From Comamonadaceae bacterium 2FH (lineage in GTDB: Bacteria; Pseudomonadota; Gammaproteobacteria; Burkholderiales; Burkholderiaceae_C): DNA of 64,000 nt. Positions 16,784 to 26,200 of this stretch are shown in pieces; positions within the stretch are counted from its first letter, which is position 1, and every line of letters begins with the position of its first letter. The stretch spans positions 1 through 64,000 of the forward strand of contig SCMQ01000012.1 in NCBI GenBank assembly GCA_005503335.1, in the 5' to 3' direction. A program made the translations under genes and the position numbers. The notes beneath the pieces were generated by a model. That model was given only the letters and a program-made list of their open reading frames with translations. It was not told the DNA's origin and did not search any database.

Positions 16784-17713
16784 ATGTTTTCGAGCCCACG
16801 CTTGCGCTGGACCGGTGGCCGTCGCTGGGTCATCGGCGTGCCCTACCTCTGGCTGCTGGCGTTCTTCGCCCTGCCCTTCCTGATCCTGCTGCGCATCAGC
16901 ATCACCGACATGGGCGAGGGGGTGGACCCGTTCGCGCCCATCCTGGCCAGCACCGACGGCCAGTGGCAGCTGATCCTGCGGCTCGACAACTTCGCGGCGC
17001 TGTTTCGCGGCGAAGACGGTCCGTGGGGCGCCACGCTGTACACCGACGCCTACCTGACCTCGCTCAGGTACGCGTTCTGGACCACGCTGTCCTGCCTGCT
17101 CATCGGCTACCCGTTCGCCTACTTCATGGCGCGCGCCGAGCCCAGCCGCCGGCCGGTCTACCTGATGATGGTGATGCTGCCGTTCTGGACCTCGTTCCTG
17201 CTGCGCGTCTACGCCTGGAAGGGCATCCTGGCCGACCAGGGCGTGATCAACCAGGCGCTGATGGCGCTGGGTCTGATCTCCGAGCCCCTGGTGATGCTCT
17301 ATACCGACGTCTCCATGCTGGTGGGCATGACCTATGTGTACTGCCCGTTCATGATCCTGCCCTTGTACGCCAACCTGGTGAAGCTCGACCTGAGGCTGCT
17401 GGAGGCCGCCTACGACCTCGGCGCCACCCCCTGGCAGGCCTTCTGGCGCGTGACCGTGCCGCTGAGCCGCGGCGGCATCCTGGCCGGCTCGATGCTGGTG
17501 TTCATCCCCTGCGTCGGTGAGTTCGTGATCCCCTCGCTGCTGGGCGGGGCCGAGAACATCATGATCGGCCGCGTGGTCTGGGACGAGATGTTCAGCAGCA
17601 ACAACTGGCCCAAGGCCGCCGCGCTGGCTATCCTGATGATCCTGCTGGTGATCGTGCCGCTGGCCTGGTTCAACCACCGCACCGCCCAGCGCGTGGCGCA
17701 GGAAGGAGCCTGA
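16784..17713 (+). CDS. potH: polyamine ABC transporter permease, PotH/PotB type
   Basis: A 309-residue inner-membrane permease with six predicted transmembrane helices. The EAA loop EAAYDLGATPWQAFWRVTVP (about residues 206-225) contacts the ATPase. A long periplasmic segment after the first helix is typical of PotH. It ends ...QEGA-TGA. The original junction with potI appears to have been a coupled TGAaATG, now interrupted by a repeat insertion. Confidence 0.92.
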   Translation: MFSSPRLRWTGGRRWVIGVPYLWLLAFFALPFLILLRISITDMGEGVDPFAPILASTDGQWQLILRLDNFAALFRGEDGPWGATLYTDAYLTSLRYAFWTTLSCLLIGYPFAYFMARAEPSRRPVYLMMVMLPFWTSFLLRVYAWKGILADQGVINQALMALGLISEPLVMLYTDVSMLVGMTYVYCPFMILPLYANLVKLDLRLLEAAYDLGATPWQAFWRVTVPLSRGGILAGSMLVFIPCVGEFVIPSLLGGAENIMIGRVVWDEMFSSNNWPKAAALAILMILLVIVPLAWFNHRTAQRVAQEGA

Positions 17714-17714
17714 A

Positions 17715-17897
17715 ATGCCCCCACGCTCATCACTTCGTGTATTCGCTGCCCCCCGAGGGGGCCCAGGCCTCCTTTGGGGCGGCGCTGTGCAGCGTCGTGC
17801 GCGCAGCTGTACAGCGCAGCAGCGCCATTGCCGCCCTTCGCCTGGTTCGCTTCGCAGACCAACGGCTCCGGGCGGCCCGGCAGGAGGCCTGAAATGA
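17715..17897 (+). other. 60-codon bridging frame inside a repeat insertion between potH and potI
   Basis: An open frame starts two bases after the potH stop, with an AAGGAG site at 17703-17708, and ends in a TGA whose last bases overlap the potI ATG (ATGA). Nearly all of it is repeat sequence also found at 51184-51255 and 8737-8823, so the predicted peptide (Pro/Arg/Gly-rich) is unlikely to have a function of its own. It may keep ribosomes moving into potI and so preserve coupling across the insertion. Confidence 0.55.
17718..17881. repeat. dispersed repeat (modules B and A) inserted between potH and potI
   Basis: The first half (17718-17785) matches 51184-51252, sharing CACTTCGTGT and the hairpin GCCCCCcgaGGGGGC. 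The second half (17787-17877) is the reverse complement of module A at 8737-8823. The insertion is flanked by near-identical AGGAGCCTGAAATG (17704-17717) and AGGAGGCCTGAAATG (17882-17896), as expected if it duplicated the original potH/potI junction. Confidence 0.78.
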
Positions 17898-18751
17898 CCG
17901 GCTTGACCCGCTGGCTGACGGCGAACCTGCCCCGCCTCTGGCTGGGCGCCGTGTACCTTTTTCTCTACCTGCCGCTGCTGTTCCTGATCGTGTTCTCGTT
18001 CAACAGCACGCGCCAGGATGGCGTGTTCACCGGCTTCTCGTGGCGCTGGTACCAGGCCCTGTGGGGCGACACCCGGCTGGTCGAAGGCTTTTTCCTGTCG
18101 CTGAAAGTCGCTCTGCTGACCGGCACCTTGTCGACCGTGCTGGGCACCTTTGCCGCCTTCGTGCTCGTGCGCTACGGGCGCTTTCGCGGCCGCGCGCTGT
18201 TCACGGGCATGGTCAATGCGCCCCTGGTCATGCCCGAGGTCATCGTCGGCCTGTCGCTGCTGCTGCTGATGGTGGCCGTCCAGCGCCAATTCGGCTGGCC
18301 CGAGCGAGGCATGCTGACCATCGTGCTGGGCCATGTGCTGCTGGGCATGGCCTACGCCACGGTGGTGATCCAGTCGCGCCTGCGCGAGATGGACCGCTCG
18401 ATCGAGGAGGCCGCCATGGACCTCGGCTGCCGTCCGGCCCAGGTGTTCTTCCTGGTGACGCTGCCCAGCATCGCGCCGGCGCTGCTGGCGGCCTGGCTGC
18501 TGACCTTCACGCTGTCGTTCGACGACGTGGTGGTGTCGGAATTCCTTTCCGGGCCGGGCGTCACGACGCTGCCGCAGGTGATCTTCAGCTACGCGCGGCG
18601 CGGCGTGAACCCCTCGATCTATGCGGCGGCCACCTTGCTGATGGCGGTGGTCACGCTGGGCGTGCTGGCCTACAGCCTGCAGCTGGCGCGCCGGCAGCGG
18701 CTGCGCGAGCGGGCCCGGCTGGCCCGAGAAGCAGCCGACGCACTCACCTGA
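17894..18751 (+). CDS. potI: polyamine ABC transporter permease, PotI/PotC type
   Basis: The second permease subunit, 285 residues, six helices, with the EAA loop [21 protein letters not shown] (about residues 177-197). A frame running in from the repeat upstream is not part of the gene: ATG 17894 has an AGGAGG site at 17882-17887 and gives the normal length. That AGGAGG is exactly complementary to CCTCCT at 17768-17773 in the inserted repeat, so initiation could be masked by RNA folding. The 3' end overlaps the convergent ubiB by 8 bases. Confidence 0.92.
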   Translation: MTGLTRWLTANLPRLWLGAVYLFLYLPLLFLIVFSFNSTRQDGVFTGFSWRWYQALWGDTRLVEGFFLSLKVALLTGTLSTVLGTFAAFVLVRYGRFRGRALFTGMVNAPLVMPEVIVGLSLLLLMVAVQRQFGWPERGMLTIVLGHVLLGMAYATVVIQSRLREMDRSIEEAAMDLGCRPAQVFFLVTLPSIAPALLAAWLLTFTLSFDDVVVSEFLSGPGVTTLPQVIFSYARRGVNPSIYAAATLLMAVVTLGVLAYSLQLARRQRLRERARLAREAADALT

Positions 18752-20303
18752 GCCAGGCGGCCATGGCCACCAGTCCGCCGATGAAGCCGGTGGCGGCCCA
18801 GGCCATGCCGCGCAGCAGGCGCCGGGTCGCGCGCTGTTCGGCGAGCAGTTCGCGCACCGACGCCGCCGAGCCGCCCTCCTGCTCACGCTGCTGCAGGAAG
18901 CTGTGCAACAGGCGCGGCAGCTCGGGCAGCAGCTTGGCGTAGCGCGGCGCCTGGGCCTTGAGCTCGCGCCACAGCCGCCTGGGGCCGACCTGGTCGAGCA
19001 TCCAGCGCTCGAGAAAGGGCTTGGCCGTGGCCCAGAGGTCCAGCTCGGGGTCGAGCTGGCGGCCCAGGCCCTCGATGTTGAGCAGGGTCTTTTGCAGCAG
19101 CACCAGCTGCGGCTGGATCTCGACGTTGAAGCGGCGCGAGGTCTGGAACAGCCGCATCAGCACCATACCCAGCGAGATTTCCTTGAGCGGCCGGTCGAAA
19201 TAGGGCTCGCAGACACTGCGTATCGCCGACTCCAGCTCGTCCACGCGGGTCTCGGGCGGCACCCAGCCCGACTCGATGTGCAGCTCGGCCACCCGCTTGT
19301 AGTCGCGCCTGAAGAAGGCCGTGAAGTTCTGCGCCAGGTATTCCTTGTCGTATTCGGTCAGCGTGCCGACGATGCCGAAGTCCAGCGAGATGTAGCGGCC
19401 GAAGCTGGCCGGGTCGACGCTGACCTGGATATTGCCCGGGTGCATGTCGGCGTGGAAGAAGCCGTCGCGGAACACCTGGGTGAAGAAGATGGTCACGCCG
19501 TCGCGCGCCAGCTTGGGGATGTCGACGCCGGCCGCGCGCAGGCGCTCGACCTGGCTGATCGGCACGCCGTCCATGCGCTGCATGACGATGACCTCGTTGT
19601 GGCAGTAATCCCAGAACATCTCCGGGATCAGCACCAGGTCCAGCCCCGCCATGTTGCGCCGCAGCTGGGCTGCGCTGGCCGCCTCGCGCACCAGGTCCAG
19701 CTCGTCGTGCAGGTACTTGTCGAACTCGGCCACCACCTCGCGCGGCTTCAGGCGCTTGGCGTCGGCCGACAGGTTCTCGACCCAGCCGGCCATCATGCGC
19801 ATCAGGCTCAGGTCCTTCTCGATCACCGGCAGCATGCCGGGGCGCAGCACCTTGACCGCGACCTCGCGCATGCGGCCCTCGCGGTCCTTGAGCGTGGCGA
19901 AATGCACCTGGGCGATCGAGGCGCTGGCCACGGGTTCGCGCTCGAAGCGGGTGAAGATCTGGTCCACCGGCCGGCGGAAGGCGCGCTCTACGGTGGCCAC
20001 CGCGACCTCGGAGGGAAACGGGGGCACGCGGTCCTGCAGGCGAGCCAGCTCCTCGGCGATGTCGGGCGGCAGCAGGTCGCGCCGGGTCGACAGCACCTGG
20101 CCGAACTTGACGAAGATCGGCCCCAGGCGCTCGAGCGCCTCGCGCAGCCGCTGGCCGCGCGGCGCCTGCAGGTTGCGCCCCAGGGCAACCGTGCGCGCCA
20201 GCAGGTGCAGCCAGGGCTTCTGGAAGCTGGTCAGGACCAGCTCGTCCAGACCGTAGCGCAGTGCAATCCAGACGATGTAGGCACCGCGCAGCAGTCGCCT
20301 CAT
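18744..20303 (-). CDS. ubiB: ubiquinone biosynthesis atypical kinase/ATPase UbiB
   Basis: This 519-residue UbiB/ABC1/ADCK-family protein is needed for ubiquinone synthesis. The family-defining KxGQ motif is at about residues 66-72 ([13 protein letters not shown]), followed by an Ala-rich nucleotide loop ([11 protein letters not shown]). The catalytic-loop HADMHPGN lies at about residue 285 and the DFG-like LDFGIVG after it. One or two C-terminal transmembrane helices anchor it in the inner membrane. Its ATG overlaps the ubiJ stop (ATGA). Confidence 0.95.
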   Translation of the reverse strand: MRRLLRGAYIVWIALRYGLDELVLTSFQKPWLHLLARTVALGRNLQAPRGQRLREALERLGPIFVKFGQVLSTRRDLLPPDIAEELARLQDRVPPFPSEVAVATVERAFRRPVDQIFTRFEREPVASASIAQVHFATLKDREGRMREVAVKVLRPGMLPVIEKDLSLMRMMAGWVENLSADAKRLKPREVVAEFDKYLHDELDLVREAASAAQLRRNMAGLDLVLIPEMFWDYCHNEVIVMQRMDGVPISQVERLRAAGVDIPKLARDGVTIFFTQVFRDGFFHADMHPGNIQVSVDPASFGRYISLDFGIVGTLTEYDKEYLAQNFTAFFRRDYKRVAELHIESGWVPPETRVDELESAIRSVCEPYFDRPLKEISLGMVLMRLFQTSRRFNVEIQPQLVLLQKTLLNIEGLGRQLDPELDLWATAKPFLERWMLDQVGPRRLWRELKAQAPRYAKLLPELPRLLHSFLQQREQEGGSAASVRELLAEQRATRRLLRGMAWAATGFIGGLVAMAAWLR

Positions 20304-20845
20304 GAACCGGCCCCGCCGGCGCCGGGGCGGGTGCGGGACAGGACGAACTGGCGCAGCGCCAGCGCCGCGCCGCGCGCGGCCTGGGCCAGCTGGTGCGCCG
20401 GCGCATCGCCGATCAGGCGCGCCAGGTCTTCCTCGGCGTCCCAGCGCACATGGTCGACCAGCCAGTTCACCTCGGCGGCGAGCTGCACGTCGCCCTCGAT
20501 GCGCACCGCGGGCCGCTCGCCGCTCAGCACCGCCTGGGCCAGGGCCAGCGGCGAGCTGTCGGTGAGCGTGAGGCGCAGCTCGGGCTCGCCGTCCGGCACC
20601 TGCTCGAGCAACCCCGCCGGCGTGGCGGCCAGCTGCAGGCGGAACTGCCGCCACTGCAGGCGCACCCGGCTGCCCTTCTGCCGCATCAGCCGCGCCTGGG
20701 CCTCGGGCTCCTGCATCAGCACGTGGTTGAGGAACAGCACCAGGCGGTGCTGGACCTCGTCGGCCATCCAGTCAGGCGGCTGCAGCCGGTCGCCGAGCTG
20801 CTCCAGCGCGCCGGCCAGCATGGAAAAAGGGGACGATGTTGCCAT
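20300..20845 (-). CDS. ubiJ: ubiquinone biosynthesis accessory protein UbiJ (SCP2 domain)
   Basis: A 181-residue protein with an SCP2-like lipid-binding domain in the N-terminal half (residues about 15-115) and a C-terminal helical region. Size, position between ubiE and ubiB, and the four-base overlap with ubiB identify it as UbiJ, a component of the soluble complex that presents hydrophobic ubiquinone precursors to the Ubi enzymes. Sequence conservation in this family is weak, so context carries much of the weight. Confidence 0.82.
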   Translation of the reverse strand: MATSSPFSMLAGALEQLGDRLQPPDWMADEVQHRLVLFLNHVLMQEPEAQARLMRQKGSRVRLQWRQFRLQLAATPAGLLEQVPDGEPELRLTLTDSSPLALAQAVLSGERPAVRIEGDVQLAAEVNWLVDHVRWDAEEDLARLIGDAPAHQLAQAARGAALALRQFVLSRTRPGAGGAGS

Positions 20846-20863
20846 GGTCCCCGATTATTCCCT

Positions 20864-20882
20864 GAAAGCGGTGCCCCACCGC
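20864..20882 (-). terminator. possible weak terminator after the Tim44-like gene
   Basis: A six-base perfect stem GCGGTG/CACCGC with a GGG loop is followed on the minus strand by TTTC. The U-tract is short, so it may only attenuate readthrough into ubiJ. Confidence 0.3.
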
Positions 20883-20908
20883 GGCAACCGCACGATGCAG
20901 CCGGTGCC

Positions 20909-21904
20909 TTATTGCAGCGCCTGCACCCCTGCCACCAGCCAGCCGCTGGCGCCGCTGCGGGGCTTGGTCATGTTCCAGACCTCGCGGAACGGGCTGGGGC
21001 CGGCCGAGGGCTCCTCGCGGATCATGCCGTTGAACTCGACGCTGGCCATGTAGTGGTCGGGCAGCTCCTCGATGCCCAGCAGCTGCGCCTCGAGCATCAC
21101 CACCTCGGTCTTGTTCGGCTGGCCCGGGGCATGGCTCTCGCGCTCGGCCAGCTGGGCCCGGATCTCGCCGACCATGGTGTCGGTCATCATGGAGCGCAGG
21201 GTCGCGATGTCCGAGCGGTCCCAGGCGTCCTGCAGGGTCACGAAGTTGCGCTTGGCGGCGCCCAGGAAGCCGGCCACGTCGAAGCCTTCCGGGGTGCCCC
21301 AGGCCTGGGCGCCGGCCAGGGCCGAGCCGATCATGGAGCCGCCGGATGCCGCACTGGCATCGAAGGGGGTGGCATTGCTTTCCCAGGGACGCGCCGAGGC
21401 GTCGTTGCCGACCTTGTCCGGGCTGTACTGGCGCGGCAGGCTGGGCACGGCCGGCGCGTTGCCGGCGCCCTGGAAGGCCAGGCCGCCCTCGGTGCGCGGC
21501 GTTCCCTTGCGTGCGCGCATCACCGCGCCGATCACGGCCATCACCACCAGGGCCAGCAGGCCCATCAGCAGGAACTGGCCGAAGGCCTCGCCCAGGCCCA
21601 GCGAATGGGCCAGCCAGGCCAGGCCCAGACCGGCCGCCAGGCCGCCCAGCATGGCGCCCCAGGGCTTTCGGGCCGCCGGCGCAGCCGCACCGGCGGCCGT
21701 GGCTGCGGTGGCGGGCTGGGCCGTGGGGCTGGCCGCCTGGGTCGTGGTGGTGGGCGCGGCCGGCGCCTTGGTGGCCTCGCGCTGGGTCACGTTGCTCGAC
21801 TGCTGGCCAATCGACTTGCCGCCGCCCAACCGGCGCGCGGCCTCGGCGTCCAGACTTGCGACGGCCAGCATGGCGACCAGGACCAGGGACAGGATCTTCT
21901 TCAC
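20909..21904 (-). CDS. Tim44-like domain membrane protein
   Basis: A 331-residue protein with an N-terminal signal or anchor (KKILSLVLVAMLAVAS), an Ala/Thr/Pro linker, a pair of hydrophobic segments (about residues 85-125) and a C-terminal Tim44/TIM-like domain (about residues 190-330). The GTG start at 21904 is chosen because it has a textbook AGGAGG site and yields an intact signal; an upstream frame overlapping ubiE's end is not needed. Bacterial Tim44-like proteins are membrane proteins of unknown function; a role in import should not be assumed. Located between ubiE and ubiJ. Confidence 0.78.
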   Translation of the reverse strand: MKKILSLVLVAMLAVASLDAEAARRLGGGKSIGQQSSNVTQREATKAPAAPTTTTQAASPTAQPATAATAAGAAAPAARKPWGAMLGGLAAGLGLAWLAHSLGLGEAFGQFLLMGLLALVVMAVIGAVMRARKGTPRTEGGLAFQGAGNAPAVPSLPRQYSPDKVGNDASARPWESNATPFDASAASGGSMIGSALAGAQAWGTPEGFDVAGFLGAAKRNFVTLQDAWDRSDIATLRSMMTDTMVGEIRAQLAERESHAPGQPNKTEVVMLEAQLLGIEELPDHYMASVEFNGMIREEPSAGPSPFREVWNMTKPRSGASGWLVAGVQALQ

Positions 21905-21929
21905 GTTGCCTCCTCGTTTGCGTGATGCG

Positions 21930-22661
21930 TCAACACTTGATTCCAACATGCAAGGCCACCACTCCGCCCGTGAGGTTGTGATAGTCCACATGGCCGTAGC
22001 CACTATTTTTCATAAGGGCTTTGAGCTCCTGCTGCCCCGGGTGCATGCGGATCGACTCGGCCAGGTAGCGGTAGCTCGCGTCGTCGCCGGCCACCAGTTG
22101 CCCCAGCCGCGGCAGCACCTTGAAGGAATACCAGTCGTAGGCCTTCTCCAGTGGGGGCGCCACCTTGGAGAACTCGAGCACCAGCAGCTTGCCGCCGGGC
22201 TTGAGCACGCGGCACATCTCCTTGAGCGCCAGGTCCTTGTGCGTCATGTTGCGCAGGCCGAAGGCCACGCTGACCAGGTCGAAATGGCCGTCGGCAAAGG
22301 GCAGCTTCTCGGCGTCGCAGACCAGGGTGGGCAGCACCACGCCGGCGTCCAGCAGGCGGTCGCGCCCGGTGCGCAGCATGGCCTCGTTGATGTCGGTGTG
22401 CACGACCTGGCCGCGCGGGCCCACCTTGCGGGAGAAGGCCAGGGACAGGTCGCCCGTGCCGCCCGCGATGTCCAGCACCCGGTCGCCCTCGCGCAGGTTC
22501 GCCACCTGGACCGTGTAGGCCTTCCAGAGGCGGTGCAGGCCCATGGACATCAGGTCGTTCATGAGGTCGTACTTGGGCGCGACCGAGTCGAACACCCCGC
22601 GCACGCGGCGCGCCTTGTCCTGTTCGTCGACTGACTGGAAACCGAAATGCGTGCTGCTCAT
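21930..22661 (-). CDS. ubiE: ubiquinone/menaquinone C-methyltransferase
   Basis: This 243-residue SAM-dependent class I methyltransferase performs the C-methylation step of ubiquinone (and menaquinone) synthesis. SAM motif I is [16 protein letters not shown] (about residues 55-70); the UbiE signature regions [20 protein letters not shown] and the C-terminal [14 protein letters not shown] are present. First of the run ubiE-Tim44-ubiJ-ubiB. Confidence 0.96.
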   Translation of the reverse strand: MSSTHFGFQSVDEQDKARRVRGVFDSVAPKYDLMNDLMSMGLHRLWKAYTVQVANLREGDRVLDIAGGTGDLSLAFSRKVGPRGQVVHTDINEAMLRTGRDRLLDAGVVLPTLVCDAEKLPFADGHFDLVSVAFGLRNMTHKDLALKEMCRVLKPGGKLLVLEFSKVAPPLEKAYDWYSFKVLPRLGQLVAGDDASYRYLAESIRMHPGQQELKALMKNSGYGHVDYHNLTGGVVALHVGIKC

Positions 22662-22789
22662 GGATCAGATGCTAGAGGAGTGAGGGCCCCAAAACAGGGA
22701 CAACCCCGCCCCGCCGTAGGGCATTGACGGGGCTGGGCACCGGCGTGGGGGCCGACCGTTGCGAAAAACCGACTGCGGGCCAGCCCGGC

Positions 22790-23206
22790 TCAGTGGTGGT
22801 GGCCGCAGGCCGAGCCGCCCTTGTCCGGCATGGGCGCGTCGCGCTCGACGCCGGCCGCCTGCAGGCGCGCGGCGTAGTCGGCCCAGAGCTGCTCCTGCTG
22901 CGAGCCCAGGAAATAAAGGTAGTCCCAGGAGAAGATGCCGCTGTCGTGCCCGTCCGAGAAGCTGGGCTGCACGGCGTAGTTGCCGACCGGCTCCAGCCCG
23001 GTCAGCGTGACCTCGCGCTTGCCGGTCTGCAGCACTTCCTGTCCCGGGCCATGGCCCTTGACTTCGGCCGAGGGCGAGTACACGCGCATCAGCTCGAAGG
23101 GAATGCGAAAGCGCGCGCCGTCGGAAAAGCCCACCTCGAGCACGCGCGACTGGCTGTGCACCGTGATGTCCACCGGTGTCGGGGCACCGGCCTTCAGTCC
23201 TGCCAT
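22790..23206 (-). CDS. DUF971 family protein
   Basis: A 138-residue protein of the DUF971 (gamma-butyrobetaine hydroxylase-like N-terminal) fold: RVLEVGFSDG, FELMRVYSPSAEV and GIFSWDYLYFLG are typical. The C-terminus is His-rich (GGSACGHHH) with a nearby Cys and could bind metal. Stand-alone DUF971 proteins occur beside ubiE in many betaproteobacteria; some relatives are linked to Fe-S cluster handling, but no activity is established. It is 21 bases after the large FAD/Fe-S oxidoreductase gene. Confidence 0.8.
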   Translation of the reverse strand: MAGLKAGAPTPVDITVHSQSRVLEVGFSDGARFRIPFELMRVYSPSAEVKGHGPGQEVLQTGKREVTLTGLEPVGNYAVQPSFSDGHDSGIFSWDYLYFLGSQQEQLWADYAARLQAAGVERDAPMPDKGGSACGHHH

Positions 23207-23227
23207 GGCTGTCGTCTCCTTCGCTGC

Positions 23228-26200
23228 TCAGACCAGCACGCGCTCGATGCCGCCGGCGTTGGCGGCCGACACGTACTCGGGCAGCCACTGCTCGCCGAGG
23301 ATATGGCGCGCCATCTCGACCACGATGTAGTCGGCCTCGAGCAGCCCGTTCTGCAGGTCGCCGCCGTAACGGGACAGGCCCTGCAGGCAGCTCGGGCAGC
23401 TGGTCAGGATCTTGACGTTGTCCTGCGCGCCGACCGCACCCGAGGCGCGCAGCGCCGCCTCGCCCTTGCGGATCTCCTCTTCCTTGCGGAAGCGCACCTG
23501 GGTCGAGATGTCGGGCCGGGTCACGGCCAAGGTTCCCGACTCGCCGCAGCAGCGCTCGCTCTTGAGCACCTGCTCGCCGACCAGGGCCTGCACGGTCTTC
23601 ATGGGATCCTGCAGCTTCATCGGCGTGTGGCAGGGGTCGTGGTAAAGATACGCGCCCTGGCCCTCGAGCTTGATGCCCTTCTCGAGCAGGTACTCGTGGA
23701 TGTCTATGATGCGGCTGCCAGGGAAGATCTGGCCGAACTCGTAGCCCTGCAATTGGTCGTAGCAGGTGCCGCAGGAGACCACCACGGTCTTGATGTCCAG
23801 GTAGTTCAGCGTGTTGGCCACGCGGTGGAACAGCACCCGGTTGTCGGTGATGATCTTCTCGGCCTTGTCGTACTGGCCCGAGCCGCGCTGCGGGTAGCCG
23901 CAGCAGAGATAGCCCGGCGGCAACACGGTCTGCACGCCGGCGTGCCACAGCATGGCCTGGGTGGCCAGGCCCACCTGCGAGAACAGGCGCTCGGAGCCGC
24001 AACCCGGGAAGTAGAACACCGCCTCGGTCTCGGCCGTGGTGGCCTTGGGGTTGCGGATGATGGGCACGTAGTCCTTGTCCTCGATGTCCAGCAGGGCGCG
24101 CGCCGTGCGCTTGGGCAGGCCGCCCGGCATCTTCTTGTTGATGAAGTGGATCACCTGCTCCTTGACCGGGGCCGTGCCCACGGTGGCCGGGGGCCGGGCG
24201 GTCTGCTTCTTCGCCAGGCTGCCGAGCAGGTCGTTGGCCAGGCGCTGGGCCTTGTAGCCCACGTCGATCATGGCCGTGCGCATCAGCTTGATGGTCTCGG
24301 GATTGGTCGCGTTGAGGAAGAACATGGCCGCGGCATTGCCGGGGCGGAACGACTTCTTGTCCATCTTGCGCAGCAGGTTGCGCATGTTCATGGACACGTC
24401 GCCGAAGTCGATCTTGACCGGGCAGGGCGAGAGGCACTTGTGGCACACCGTGCAGTGGTCGGCCACGTCCTCGAACTCCTCCCAGTGCTTGATCGACACG
24501 CCGCGGCGCGTCTGCTCCTCGTACAGGAAGGCCTCGACCAGCAGCGAGGTGGCCAGGATCTTGTTGCGCGGGCTGTACAGCAGGTTGGCGCGCGGCACAT
24601 GGGTGGCGCAGACCGGCTTGCACTTGCCGCAGCGCAGGCAGTCCTTGACGCTGTCGGCGATGGCGCCGATGTCGGACTGCTGCATGATCAGCGACTCGTG
24701 GCCCATCAGGTTGAAGCTGGGCGTGTAGGCGTTGGTCAGGTCGGCGTGCAGCGCCCCGCCCGCGCCGCCCGGCGCGCGCAGCAGCTTGCCCTTGTTGAAG
24801 CGGCCTTCGGGGTCGACCTGCTGCTTGTACTCGCTGAACGGGCGCAGCTCCTCGTCGCTCAGGAACTCGAGCTTGGTGATGCCTATGCCGTGCTCGCCCG
24901 AGATCACGCCGTCGAGCGAGCGCGCCAGCACCATGATGCGGGCCACGGCCTCGTGCGCGGTCTGCAGCATCTCGTAGTCGTCGCTGTTGACCGGGATGTT
25001 GGTGTGCACGTTGCCGTCGCCGGCGTGCATGTGCAGCGCCACCCAGACCCGGCCCTTGAGCACGCGCTGGTGGATGGCGTTGCATTCCTCGAGGATGGGC
25101 TGGAAGGCCGCACCGGCGAAGATGGCCTGCAGCGGCTCGCGGATCTGGGTCTTCCAGCTCGCGCGCAGGCGGTGGTCCTGCAGCTGCGGGAACAGCGTGT
25201 CTACGCCGTCCAGCCAGCCCTGCCACAGCGCGCGCACCTCGCACAGCACGGCCAGGGCCTGGGCCACGCGGTCCTCCAGCAGCTCGGCCGAGGGGATCTC
25301 GCTGGCGTCGTCGCTCTTGCCCAGCGGCAGATTGCCCTGGGTGAAGAAGGCCTCGAGCTCGCGCGTCAGCTTGAGCTTGTTGCGCAGGCTCAGCTCGATG
25401 TTGATGCGCTCGATGCCGTCGGTGTACTCGGCCATGCGCGGCAGCGGGATCACCACGTCCTCGTTGATCTTGAAGGCGTTGGTGTGGCGGCTGATGGCGG
25501 CCGTGCGCTTGCGGTCCAGCCAGAACTTCTTGCGCGCCTCCGGGCTGATCGCGATGAAGCCCTCGCCGCTGCGCGAGTTGGCGATGCGCACCACCTCCGA
25601 GGTGGCGCGCGCCACGGCGTCGGCGTCGTCGCCGGCGATGTCGCCGACCAGCACCATCTTGGGCAGGCCGCCGCGCTTGCTCTTGGTGGCATAGCCCACC
25701 GCCTTGAGGTAGCGGTCGTCCAGGTGCTCCAGGCCCGCGAGCAGGGTACCGCTGCGCTCAGCCTCGGCGAACATGAAGTCCTTGATCTCGACGATGCTGG
25801 GCACGGCGTCGCGCGCGTTGCCGAAGAACTCCAGGCAGACGGTGCGCGTGTGCTCGGGCATGCGGTGCACCACCCAGCGGCCGCTGGTGATCAGGCCGTC
25901 GCAGCCTTCCTTCTGGATGCCGGGCAGGCCGGCGAGGAACTTGTCGGTCACGTCCTTGCCCAGGCCCTCCTTGCGGAAGGTCTTGCCCGGGATGTCCAGG
26001 CGCTCGGTGCGGATCGGCGTGCGGCCGTCGGCCTCGAAGTACTTGAGCTCGAAGCTCGCGACGTCGACGTCGTGGATCTTGCCCAGGTTGTGGTCCAGGC
26101 GCGTGACCTCCAGCCACTGCGCCTGCGGCGTGACCATGCGCCAGCTGGCTAGGTTGTCCAGCGCCGTGCCCCAGAGCACGGCCTTCTTGCCACCGGCGTT

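Noticed and set aside
15644-18886. A 1080-codon minus-strand frame across potG-potI
   Set aside because: Antisense shadow of three well-defined ABC transporter genes and of the repeat between them.
22724-26152. A 1142-codon open frame antisense to the FAD/Fe-S oxidoreductase
   Set aside because: Same GC-bias artefact; no ribosome site, no recognisable motif, and the sense strand has a complete domain series.
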